Of a stretch of DNA of 64,000 nucleotides, positions 16,972-24,970 are shown one piece after another. The notes under the pieces are model-generated. The model did no database searches. It was given only the letters and a program-made list of their open reading frames with translations, and had not been told where the DNA came from. The first letter of the stretch is position 1, and each line of letters opens with the position of its first letter. The DNA comes from JAUMBM01 sp964645715. GTDB taxonomy: Bacteria > Bacteroidota > Bacteroidia > Chitinophagales > Saprospiraceae. The stretch covers positions 1 through 64,000 of the forward strand of contig CAZYAO010000011.1 in assembly GCA_964645715.1 (NCBI GenBank), in the 5' to 3' direction. A program made the position numbers and the translations under genes.

Positions 16972-17922
16972 ATGGCCAGTATATTGTTTTTGATAGGGGG
17001 TTTCGCAATTTTGATTGTAGGGGCTAATTTTTTGGTTGATGGTGCCAGTTCCTTTGCGAAGCGTTTTAATGTCAGTAATTTGGTGATAGGGTTGACAGTA
17101 GTTGCCTTCGGTACTTCAGCACCAGAACTGACGGTCAGCATTTATTCTGCCATGCAGGGTGAGTCTGACATTGCACTCGGTAACGTGGTGGGAAGTAATA
17201 TATTCAATATTTTGGGTATTCTGGGAGTCACCGCCCTAATGGTTCCATTAGCAGTGCAAAGTAGTACTATCTGGAAAGAGATTCCACTGTCGCTATTGGC
17301 GGCGGTTCTGATTACTATTTTCGCCAACGATATATTGATTGATGGCGGAGGTGACTCAATAGTTTCAAGAACTGATGGTCTGGCACTTCTGGCTTTCATG
17401 GTGATATTCATGTATTATACTTTTGATATTGCTAAAAAATCCTCTCCCGATGAATTACATAATGAGGTCAAAATTTATACTTTTCCGATAACTCTCGCAA
17501 TGATAGTGGGAGGACTGGCCATGCTGGTGTTAGGCGGTAGGTGGCTGGTAGATGCAGCGGTCGATATAGCAACACAATTTGGGGTTAGTAAATCAGTTAT
17601 CGGTCTAACCATCGTGGCCATCGGCACCTCGTTACCAGAGCTGGCAACTTCTCTTGTGGCGGCACTGAAGAAAAATGCCGACATTGCTGTTGGTAATGTC
17701 GTGGGATCCAATATTTTCAATATTTTCACGGTTCTCGGTATCTCATCACTAATTAAGCCACTGTCTATAGGCGGAATTACTCAGATAGATTTGGCGGTCT
17801 GTATTTTGTCTAGCTTACTGCTATTCATTTTCTCTTTCAATTCCAAAATTTCCCGTCTGGAGGGCGGAATATTCTTGGCGGCTTTCGTCGGATATACTAC
17901 CTTCTTGGTAATGAATAGCTAG
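16972..17922 (+). CDS. CaCA-family sodium/calcium exchanger (YrbG type), copy 1
   Basis: A 316-residue inner-membrane antiporter of the Ca2+:cation family, about ten helices in two inverted halves. Each half carries an alpha repeat: VSNLVIGLTVVAFGTSAPELTVSI near residue 40-63 followed by DIALGNVVGSNIFNI, and VSKSVIGLTIVAIGTSLPELATSL with DIAVGNVVGSNIFNI in the second half. The acidic residues of GTSAPE and GTSLPE are the expected cation ligands. It probably exchanges Na+ or H+ for Ca2+ to keep cytoplasmic calcium low (family knowledge). The same strand carries a close paralogue 63 bp downstream. A frame-spanning ATG at 16972 precedes the first helix directly. Confidence 0.93.
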   Translation: MASILFLIGGFAILIVGANFLVDGASSFAKRFNVSNLVIGLTVVAFGTSAPELTVSIYSAMQGESDIALGNVVGSNIFNILGILGVTALMVPLAVQSSTIWKEIPLSLLAAVLITIFANDILIDGGGDSIVSRTDGLALLAFMVIFMYYTFDIAKKSSPDELHNEVKIYTFPITLAMIVGGLAMLVLGGRWLVDAAVDIATQFGVSKSVIGLTIVAIGTSLPELATSLVAALKKNADIAVGNVVGSNIFNIFTVLGISSLIKPLSIGGITQIDLAVCILSSLLLFIFSFNSKISRLEGGIFLAAFVGYTTFLVMNS

Positions 17923-17985
17923 TAGCGCAGTTGCACCCGATGTTGTGGTTTTGTTGATCATGCAATATAGCTATTCTTTAAGCGT

Positions 17986-18942
17986 ATGATTACGAATATA
18001 TTGATGCTGATTGCCGGATTGGCTATTCTCGTCGTGGGGGCTAACTACCTCGTTGATGGCGCTAGTTCTTTGGCAAAGAAGTTTAACGTTTCAAACTTGA
18101 TTATTGGCCTGACAGTCGTGGCTATGGGAACCTCTGCTCCCGAGCTGACAGTGAGTATATATTCTGCTTATCAAGGAGAGTCAGACATAGCACTGGGAAA
18201 TGTGATAGGGAGTAATATTGTCAATATTTTAGCTATCCTTGGTATCACCGCTGTAATCTATCCGCTGTCCGTACAAAGTAGTACCATCTGGAAGGAGATT
18301 CCATTCAGTTTGTTGGCTGCTATATTAGTGACCGCTTTTGCAAATGATATTTTACTGGACGGGCAGGCTCAGTCCAGTCTGTCCAGAACGGAGGGTTTTG
18401 CCTTACTCGGGTTCATGGTTATTTTTCTCTACTACACATTTGATGTGGCTAGAAAGTCACCTCCCGATGATTTGCATAATGCTGTTAAAGAGTATCCGAT
18501 CTTGATAACTCTGATGATGGTAGTAGGAGGGCTTGCCATGCTCATCTTAGGGGGCAAATGGTTGGTAGATGGGGCGGTAGCTATTGCCGAAGGTATGGGA
18601 ATGAGTAAGTCAGTGATTGGATTGACCATCGTGGCTTTGGGCACATCCATGCCAGAGCTCGCAACTTCCTTGGTAGCTGCTTTGAAAAAGCAGGCAGATA
18701 TCGCGGTGGGCAATGTCGTTGGCTCCAATATTTTCAATGTTTTTTTTATACTAGGTACCACGGCCGTTATCGAACCGCTGTCAATAGGGGGCATCACACA
18801 GATTGATTTTCTGGTGTGCATAGCTTCCAGCTTGCTGCTATTCTTTTTTGCCTACAACAATAAGATCTCGAGAGTAGAAGGGAGTATACTGCTGGCAGGA
18901 TTGGTACTCTACATGACACATCTGATTACTACAGCGGCCTGA
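17986..18942 (+). CDS. CaCA-family sodium/calcium exchanger (YrbG type), copy 2
   Basis: A 318-residue paralogue of the preceding gene. It has the same alpha repeats: VSNLIIGLTVVAMGTSAPELTVSI with DIALGNVIGSNIVNI, and MSKSVIGLTIVALGTSMPELATSL with DIAVGNVVGSNIFNV. Many blocks are identical between copies, including LSVQSSTIWKEIP, LAMLxLGGxWLVDxAV and PLSIGGITQID, and the lengths differ by two codons, so this is a tandem duplication that has diverged. The 63-bp gap has no obvious terminator, so both are probably on one transcript. Retained ligand residues in both copies suggest both are functional, perhaps with different ion preference or regulation. Confidence 0.93.
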   Translation: MITNILMLIAGLAILVVGANYLVDGASSLAKKFNVSNLIIGLTVVAMGTSAPELTVSIYSAYQGESDIALGNVIGSNIVNILAILGITAVIYPLSVQSSTIWKEIPFSLLAAILVTAFANDILLDGQAQSSLSRTEGFALLGFMVIFLYYTFDVARKSPPDDLHNAVKEYPILITLMMVVGGLAMLILGGKWLVDGAVAIAEGMGMSKSVIGLTIVALGTSMPELATSLVAALKKQADIAVGNVVGSNIFNVFFILGTTAVIEPLSIGGITQIDFLVCIASSLLLFFFAYNNKISRVEGSILLAGLVLYMTHLITTAA

Positions 18943-18982
18943 TATGCAATCAGCTGTTCTGGCCATTGCGGAATTTCACGAA

Positions 18983-19215
18983 TTCGCTATTCTTTAGCTG
19001 CGTGTCTGCGTGGAGATATGAGTAGGTATAACCATGTGTGCTTTACTGGTTCGCTGTTCTTTAGCTGCGTGTCTGCGTGGAGATATGAGTAGGTATAACC
19101 ATGTGCGCTTTACCAGTTCGCCATTCTTTAGCTGCGTGTCTGCGTGGAGGTATGAGAGGTATGACCATGTGCACTTCACCAGTTCGCTATGCTTTTGGCT
19201 GTGTGTCTGTACGGA
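18983..19215. repeat. 67-bp tandem repeat, about 3.5 copies
   Basis: Units start with TTCGC at 18983, 19050, 19117 and 19183, giving periods of 67, 67 and 66. Each contains TTCTTTAGCTGCGTGTCTGC then GTGGAGATATGAG and ACCATGTG. Units 1-3 are nearly identical; the third has a one-base deletion in TGAG(T)AGG and the last is partial and diverged. The period is not a multiple of three and no protein is supported. It lies between convergent exchanger and parE ends. Confidence 0.9.
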
Positions 19216-19238
19216 AAATCGCAGTCGATGGCAAAGCG

Positions 19239-21134
19239 CTAGGCCACAGTCAGCATCCCTTCCTCTTTGATTTCGTCTTTTTCAACCCGAAGGTTACCGA
19301 TGATAAACTCTTGTCGGCTGGGCGTATTTTTGCCCATATAGTACTCCAGCACAGAACCTATATCAGTATCGTCGGTCAGGGCCACAGGATCAAGGCGAAT
19401 GTTTTCATTAATAAAATCCTTAAACTCGTCTGGTGATATCTCTCCCAAGCCCTTGAAGCGGGTGATTTCGGGCTTTCCTTTGAGTTTTTTGACAGCCTGG
19501 TCCCGCTCAGATTCGCTGTAACAGTAAAAAGTCTGCTGCTTATCCCTTACTCTAAATAGGGGCGTGTCGAGTATATACAAGTGTCCCCGTCGTACCAGAT
19601 CTGGGAAAAACTGCAGGAAAAAAGTGAGGAGCAACAGACGGATGTGCATGCCGTCAACATCGGCATCTGTGGCAATTACAACGCGGTTGTATCGCAGATC
19701 ATCCAGCCCGTCTTCGATGTTGAGGGCGTGCTGGAGTAAGTTAAACTCCTCGTTTTCATAGACAATTTTCTTGGTAAGACCAAAGGTATTCAATGGCTTA
19801 CCGCGCAGACTGAATACTGCTTGCGTTTGTACATCGCGTGCTTTGGTGATGGATCCACTGGCCGAGTCCCCTTCTGTGATAAAAATAGTAGAGGCGAGCC
19901 GGAGGTCTTCATCTACTTTTCTGACGCCATCACTGAGATGTATGCGGCAGTCACGCAGTTTTTTATTGTGAAGATTGGCTTTTTTGGCCCGCTGGTTGGC
20001 AAGCTTTTGTATACCGGCAATTTCTTTGCGCTCTCGTTCAGACTGTAGGATACGCTTCTCCAGCGCCTTGGCCTGTTCGGAATGGCGGTGGAGGTAATTG
20101 TCCAGCTGCTCGATCAAAAAATTGCGCACAAAAGTGCGGATGGTAGGCTGACCAGGGCCCATATCAGCACTACCCAGCTTGGTTTTTGTCTGAGACTCAA
20201 AAACAGGCTCTTCCACCTTGACACTCACCGCAGCAATAACACTGGCAAGTATATCCCTGCGGTCATAGTTTTTGTTGTAGTGCTTATTGACAGTCTCAAC
20301 CAAGGCTTCTTTGAAGGCATTCAGGTGTGTCCCTCCCTGCGTGGTATGCTGGCCGTTGACAAAGGAGTAGTATACCTCCCCGTATTGGTTACCATGCGTC
20401 AGGGCTACCTCAATATCCTCGCCACGAAGATGAATGATATCATAGCGCAGATGCTCAGGATTGGTTCGCCTGCCTAAAAGATCCAGCAGTCCATGCTTGC
20501 TGTAAAGAATCTGGCCATTGTAGTTGATTTTTAGACCAGCATTGAGAAAAGCATAGTTCCACAGTTGGCTTTCTACAATGTCAGACCGGTAGCGAAATTT
20601 TTTGAAGATACTGTCATCCGGTAAAAACGAAATACGGGTACCGTCGACTTCTTCACTTTTGGCCAGTTTATGGTCCTTAATCAGATTTCCCTGTTCAAAT
20701 TCAGCAACCTTTGCTTTGTGCTCGCGTATGGACTCTACGCGAAAAGCAGCAGAGAGGGCGTTGACAGCCTTGGTACCTACACCATTCAGACCAACAGATT
20801 TTTTGAAAGCCTTAGAGTCGTATTTACCACCCGTATTGATCTTAGAAACGCAATCAATTACTTTACCCAAGGGAATGCCTCTGCCATAGTCCCGGATATT
20901 CACCCAACCTTCCTCAATGGTAACTTCTATTGTTTTGCCATGGCCCATGACAAATTCATCGATGGAATTATCGATAACTTCTTTCAACAAAATGTAGATT
21001 CCATCCTCAGGGGAGGAACCATCGCCCAACTTCCCGATGTACATGCCAGGCCGGAGGCGTATGTGCTCCTTCCAGTCCAGGGACCGGATGTTTTCTTCAC
21101 TATAGGTAACGGCAGTTTGATCTTCCTGTGCCAT
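19239..21134 (-). CDS. parE: DNA topoisomerase IV subunit B
   Basis: ParE is the ATPase subunit of topoisomerase IV, which decatenates daughter chromosomes with ParC. The 631-residue protein has the GHKL ATPase with LRPGMYIGKLGDG, Glu52 and Asn56 in KEVIDNSIDE and the ATP lid region KKSVGLNGVGTKAVNALS. The transducer domain follows (QHTTQGGTHLNAFKEAL). The TOPRIM domain shows EGDSASG at 421-427 and DADVDG at 490-495, the metal-binding residues. The C-terminus (EITRFKGLGEISPDEFKDF) is the ParC-interaction region. The short lid GLNGVGTKAVNALS, length of about 630 residues and lack of a GyrB-type insert favour ParE over GyrB, in line with the Bacteroidota ParE. ParC is not in the window. Confidence 0.93.
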   Translation of the reverse strand: MAQEDQTAVTYSEENIRSLDWKEHIRLRPGMYIGKLGDGSSPEDGIYILLKEVIDNSIDEFVMGHGKTIEVTIEEGWVNIRDYGRGIPLGKVIDCVSKINTGGKYDSKAFKKSVGLNGVGTKAVNALSAAFRVESIREHKAKVAEFEQGNLIKDHKLAKSEEVDGTRISFLPDDSIFKKFRYRSDIVESQLWNYAFLNAGLKINYNGQILYSKHGLLDLLGRRTNPEHLRYDIIHLRGEDIEVALTHGNQYGEVYYSFVNGQHTTQGGTHLNAFKEALVETVNKHYNKNYDRRDILASVIAAVSVKVEEPVFESQTKTKLGSADMGPGQPTIRTFVRNFLIEQLDNYLHRHSEQAKALEKRILQSERERKEIAGIQKLANQRAKKANLHNKKLRDCRIHLSDGVRKVDEDLRLASTIFITEGDSASGSITKARDVQTQAVFSLRGKPLNTFGLTKKIVYENEEFNLLQHALNIEDGLDDLRYNRVVIATDADVDGMHIRLLLLTFFLQFFPDLVRRGHLYILDTPLFRVRDKQQTFYCYSESERDQAVKKLKGKPEITRFKGLGEISPDEFKDFINENIRLDPVALTDDTDIGSVLEYYMGKNTPSRQEFIIGNLRVEKDEIKEEGMLTVA

Positions 21135-21234
21135 GTAAAAGCGAGTTGTTGAAAGGTAACAGCGCTCATTGGGCGCTGATGCGGGTATACCAAGTTCTCA
21201 CGTGGAGCCGCTGTTATCGGATCCCAACGGGAAA

Positions 21235-21260
21235 CAAATATAAGTAAAAAATAAAAACAA
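21235..21260 (-). promoter_or_regulatory. Possible promoter for parE
   Basis: On the minus strand TTG (21258-21260), a short 15-bp spacer and TATATTTG (21235-21242). The -7 box fits TAnnTTTG; the spacer is shorter than usual, so confidence is low. The leader would be about 95 bases. Confidence 0.35.
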
Positions 21261-21294
21261 AAAATATTTTTTATTTTAAATAAAAACAAAAAAG

Positions 21295-21339
21295 CGTGGT
21301 GGTTGGCAGCTGACCAGCTACCAATCACCACGTTTTTTT
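21295..21339. terminator. Bidirectional terminator downstream of icmF
   Basis: A 17-bp stem with two mismatches (21295-21311 with 21316-21332), flanked by an A-rich run on the left and T7 on the right. This is the conventional A-stem-T polarity. On the minus strand it lies only 14 bp after the icmF stop side and would end icmF. Confidence 0.8.
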
Positions 21340-21352
21340 ATTTTGTAAGGAA

Positions 21353-24300
21353 CTACATATTCCTGCGGTATTGTCCGCCGACCTCAAATAATGCCTGCGT
21401 TATCTGTCCGAGGGTAGCAACTTTGGCAGTCTCAATCAGTGCTTCGAAAAGGTTACCGTTTTGGAGGGCGACCTGCTGTAATTGCTGCAGCGCAGCAGGG
21501 GTAGTATCGGCATGTACCGACTGTACGCCATCGCGGGTAGCAATCTGGTTGTTTTTTTCTGCAGTAGTAGAACGGATGACTTCGCCAGGCTGAACGGTGG
21601 GGGAGCCGTCACGTCCCAGATAGGTATTGACACCGATGATTGGAAGCTCTCCGGTGTGTTTCAGCATCTCGTAGTGGAGGCTTTCTTCTTGTATTTTGTT
21701 GCGCTGGTACATGGTCTCCATAGCGCCCAGCACCCCTCCGCGCTCTGTGATGCGGTCAAATTCCATCATTACAGCCTCCTCAACGAGGTCGGTCAATTCT
21801 TCAATAATGAAGCTGCCCTGCATGGGGTTTTCATTTTTCGCCAGTCCCAGCTCGTGATTGATAATCATCTGAATGGCGACCGCTCTGCGCACACTTTCCT
21901 CAGTAGGGGTGGTAATTGCCTCATCATAGGCATTGGTATGCAGACTATTGCAGTTGTCATAGATTGCATAGAGGGCCTGCAGGGTAGTCCGGATATCATT
22001 GAATGCGATTTCCTGCGCATGCAGGCTTCGACCGCTGGTTTGGATATGGTACTTGAGCATCTGGCTGCGCTCGTTGGCGCCATATTTTTCCCGCATGGCT
22101 TTTGCCCAGATACGGCGAGCCACACGGCCGATGACGGCATACTCCGGATCCACACCGTTGCTGAAAAAGAACGACAGGTTGGGGGCAAAATCGTCGATGT
22201 GCATCCCCCTGCTCAGGTAATATTCAACAAAGGTAAAGCCGTTGGCAAGTGTGAATGCCAACTGTGTGATGGGGTTGGCACCCGCTTCTGCAATGTGGTA
22301 GCCGGAGATGGATACAGAGTAAAAATTTCTTACCTGATGGTCTATGAAGTAGGCCTGCATGTCGCCCATGAGGCGAAGAGAGAATTCTGTACTAAATATA
22401 CAGGTATTTTGTGCCTGGTCTTCTTTGAGGATATCCGCCTGAACTGTGCCGCGCACAGCCTGCAGTGCAGAGGCTTTTATCTGCTGATAAATAGCAGGCG
22501 GCAGCACCTGGTCGCCAGTGATGCCCAAGAGCAAAAGCCCAAGACCATCATTGCCTTCGGGCAAGGTGGCCGCATATACGGGACGGGCAAGACCCCGCTC
22601 GTCATATTTTTTGCGAAGCTGATCCTCTACGTGTTGCTCCAGCCCGTGTTGGCGTATGTAGCGCTCGCACTGCTGGTCAATGGCCGCATTCATGAAGTAG
22701 GCACAAATCGTCGCTGCAGGGCCATTAATGGTCATGCTCACTGAAGTGCGCGGATCGCAGAGATCGAAGCCCGCGTACAATCGCTTGGCATCATCGAGGC
22801 AACACACACTGACGCCGGAGTTGCCAATTTTTCCAAAAATGTCAGGTCGATGATCAGGATCTTCGCCATAAAGGGTCACGGAATCAAAGGCAGTGCTCAG
22901 TCTCGCAGCAGGCATGCCCAGGGAAAGGTAGTGAAAGCGCTTGTTGGTACGCTCAGGGCCACCTTCTCCGGCAAACATGCGGGTGGGATCTTCTCCCTGC
23001 CGTTTAAACGGAAAGACACCGGCTGTGTAGGGAAACTCGCCGGGTACATTTTCCTGTAAACTCCAGCGAAGGATGTCTCCCCATGAACGGTAACGCGGGG
23101 TACTCACCCGGGCTATGCGGGTACCCGACAGCGAGCGGGTATGTGTGGCAACGCGTATATCCTTACCCCTAACCTGGTATACGTACTCGTCAGCAGCATA
23201 ACGGGCAACTTTTGTTTCCCAGGAGGTGAGCAGGCGGAGGTTGTTGCCGTCCAGATCCTGCTGTAGCTGGTCGTACATATCGCGTAAGGTTGCCTGGGGT
23301 GTCGCAGCGCTACTTCCTTTTTCCTGCAATAAATCAAGCGTTTGCTGTAGCGCGTATAGCCTGTCGGCCAGTGCCGACTGTTTGTCAGCCCAGTCGTTAT
23401 ACCTGCGAATGGTATCGGTGATTTCTGACAGATAGCGGACTCGTGCCGGCGGGATGATGTATATTTTTTCGGGTTCACCGGCCTGCGCACCTGCGGAGAG
23501 GAGTTTCGTAAAGCCGGAACCGGTTTTTTGATCCAGTTGCGAAAGGATGGCCCGGTAAACGGCATTGACGCCCGGGTCGTTAAACTGGCTGGCAATGGCA
23601 CCAAAGACGGGCATCTGGTCAACATCTTTGTCCCAAAGCTGATGGTTGCGCTGGTATTGCTTTTTTACAGCCTTGAGCGCATCCTGCGCTCCTCGTTTAT
23701 CGAATTTATTGATGGCAATCACATCGGCGAAATCCAGCATGTCAATTTTTTCGAGCTGGGTCGCTGCCCCAAATTCTGGGGTCATGACGTACAGCGAGAT
23801 ATCGCTGTGGTCAACAATTTCGGTATCTGACTGTCCAATGCCGGAGGTCTCTAGAATAATTAGGTCAAAGTGAGCTGTCTTGAGTATGTCCAGGGCCGAT
23901 TGTACATGCGCAGATAAGGCAAGGTTGCTCTGACGGGTGGCTAGCGAACGCATGTACACCCGGCCACCCGAAATAGCCGGATTAACAGCGTTCATGCGGA
24001 TGCGGTCGCCCAACAGGGCGCCGCCGGTCTTGCGCTTTGAAGGATCAACAGAAATAATACCAAGCTTTTTATCGGGAAAATCGCGCAGAAAACGCCGGAT
24101 AAGTTCGTCAATCATACTCGATTTGCCGGCACCTCCGGTACCGGTAATCCCCAAAATCGGCGTGCGGATGCTACTCGCCTGTACGTGTATGGCGGCTAGC
24201 TGAGCCTTGTTTTCTTCCGGATAGTTTTCGGCCGCCGAAATCAGGCGTGCGATGGCCAAAAAATCTCCTTCCTGATAGTGCCTGAGTTCTCCGTTAAGGT

Positions 24301-24748
24301 GCCGACCCAGCTCGAAATCTGATTGCTGCAGCAGATCATTGATCATTCCTTGCAGCCCCAGCGAACGTCCGTCATCAGGAGAGTACACACGGTCAATGCC
24401 GTAGGCATGCAGTTCCTCAATTTCCGAGGGTAAAATGGTGCCACCACCGCCACCAAAAATTTTTATGTGCCCCGCCCCGCGCTCCCGCAGTAGGTCATAC
24501 ATGTACTTGAAAAATTCAATGTGCCCGCCCTGGTAAGAGGTTATGGCAATGGCCTGGGCATCTTCCTGTATGGCCGTTTCTACAATTTCCTGGACGGATC
24601 GGTTGTGGCCGAGGTGGATGATTTCTGCTCCACTGCTTTGCATGATGCGGCGCATGATGTTGATCGCGGCATCATGGCCATCAAATAGGCTGGCAGCCGT
24701 AACAATTCGCACTTTGTAGCGTGGCTGATAAATGGCAGCTGTTTCCAT
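21353..24748 (-). CDS. icmF: Fused isobutyryl-CoA mutase IcmF (B12-dependent, with G-protein chaperone domain)
   Basis: IcmF interconverts isobutyryl-CoA and n-butyryl-CoA (and pivalyl/isovaleryl pairs) using adenosylcobalamin, and carries its own MeaB-like GTPase chaperone. The 1131-residue chain shows the domains in order. The B12-binding domain at the N-terminus has DGHDAA with the cobalt-ligand His25 and a GGGGGT loop at 99-104. The GTPase has P-loop GTGGAGKS at 203-210, then SVDPSKRKTGGALLGDRIRM and NKFD. The linker and catalytic (beta/alpha)8 barrel contain PYTAGVFPFKRQGEDPTRMF, SMTINGPAAT and YYLSRGMHIDDFAPNLSFFF. The PYTAGVFPFKR block is typical of IcmF and differs from the methylmalonyl-CoA mutase equivalent, so methylmalonyl-CoA is not the expected substrate. 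It is monocistronic with a terminator just after it. Confidence 0.95.
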   Translation of the reverse strand: METAAIYQPRYKVRIVTAASLFDGHDAAINIMRRIMQSSGAEIIHLGHNRSVQEIVETAIQEDAQAIAITSYQGGHIEFFKYMYDLLRERGAGHIKIFGGGGGTILPSEIEELHAYGIDRVYSPDDGRSLGLQGMINDLLQQSDFELGRHLNGELRHYQEGDFLAIARLISAAENYPEENKAQLAAIHVQASSIRTPILGITGTGGAGKSSMIDELIRRFLRDFPDKKLGIISVDPSKRKTGGALLGDRIRMNAVNPAISGGRVYMRSLATRQSNLALSAHVQSALDILKTAHFDLIILETSGIGQSDTEIVDHSDISLYVMTPEFGAATQLEKIDMLDFADVIAINKFDKRGAQDALKAVKKQYQRNHQLWDKDVDQMPVFGAIASQFNDPGVNAVYRAILSQLDQKTGSGFTKLLSAGAQAGEPEKIYIIPPARVRYLSEITDTIRRYNDWADKQSALADRLYALQQTLDLLQEKGSSAATPQATLRDMYDQLQQDLDGNNLRLLTSWETKVARYAADEYVYQVRGKDIRVATHTRSLSGTRIARVSTPRYRSWGDILRWSLQENVPGEFPYTAGVFPFKRQGEDPTRMFAGEGGPERTNKRFHYLSLGMPAARLSTAFDSVTLYGEDPDHRPDIFGKIGNSGVSVCCLDDAKRLYAGFDLCDPRTSVSMTINGPAATICAYFMNAAIDQQCERYIRQHGLEQHVEDQLRKKYDERGLARPVYAATLPEGNDGLGLLLLGITGDQVLPPAIYQQIKASALQAVRGTVQADILKEDQAQNTCIFSTEFSLRLMGDMQAYFIDHQVRNFYSVSISGYHIAEAGANPITQLAFTLANGFTFVEYYLSRGMHIDDFAPNLSFFFSNGVDPEYAVIGRVARRIWAKAMREKYGANERSQMLKYHIQTSGRSLHAQEIAFNDIRTTLQALYAIYDNCNSLHTNAYDEAITTPTEESVRRAVAIQMIINHELGLAKNENPMQGSFIIEELTDLVEEAVMMEFDRITERGGVLGAMETMYQRNKIQEESLHYEMLKHTGELPIIGVNTYLGRDGSPTVQPGEVIRSTTAEKNNQIATRDGVQSVHADTTPAALQQLQQVALQNGNLFEALIETAKVATLGQITQALFEVGGQYRRNM

Positions 24749-24922
24749 AATGGCGTTGAGGCTCCGGATATGAACCAGCTGGTATCTTTAGCAAATAGGT
24801 TGGCTGCGCGTACACGCCAACGACTGCTGGTACAGACCCGGAGGTCTTTTTGGTATTATTTGGTAAAAATGTAGTCTCTGTCGGTCGCGTGAACACTATA
24901 GTATGCACGCAATTTTCAACTG

Positions 24923-24930
24923 CAAAGATA
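24923..24930 (-). promoter_or_regulatory. Candidate -7 box for icmF
   Basis: CAAAGATA reads TATCTTTG on the minus strand, a perfect TAnnTTTG. The leader would be about 168 bases. No TTG is seen at the expected -33 distance. Confidence 0.4.
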
Positions 24931-24970
24931 ATGAATTAGCAGGACGGAAGCGGTAAATAGTTGTGACCTC

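Noticed and set aside
16646..17008. Minus-strand open frame of up to 120 codons upstream of the first exchanger
   Set aside because: No recognisable motif, overlaps the start of the exchanger by 37 bp and covers a TATCTTTG promoter box. If it is a gene, it would need expression data to show it.
19034..19436. Plus-strand frames in the 67-bp repeat and the parE end
   Set aside because: The period of 67 shifts the frame in every unit, and the remainder is antisense to parE.
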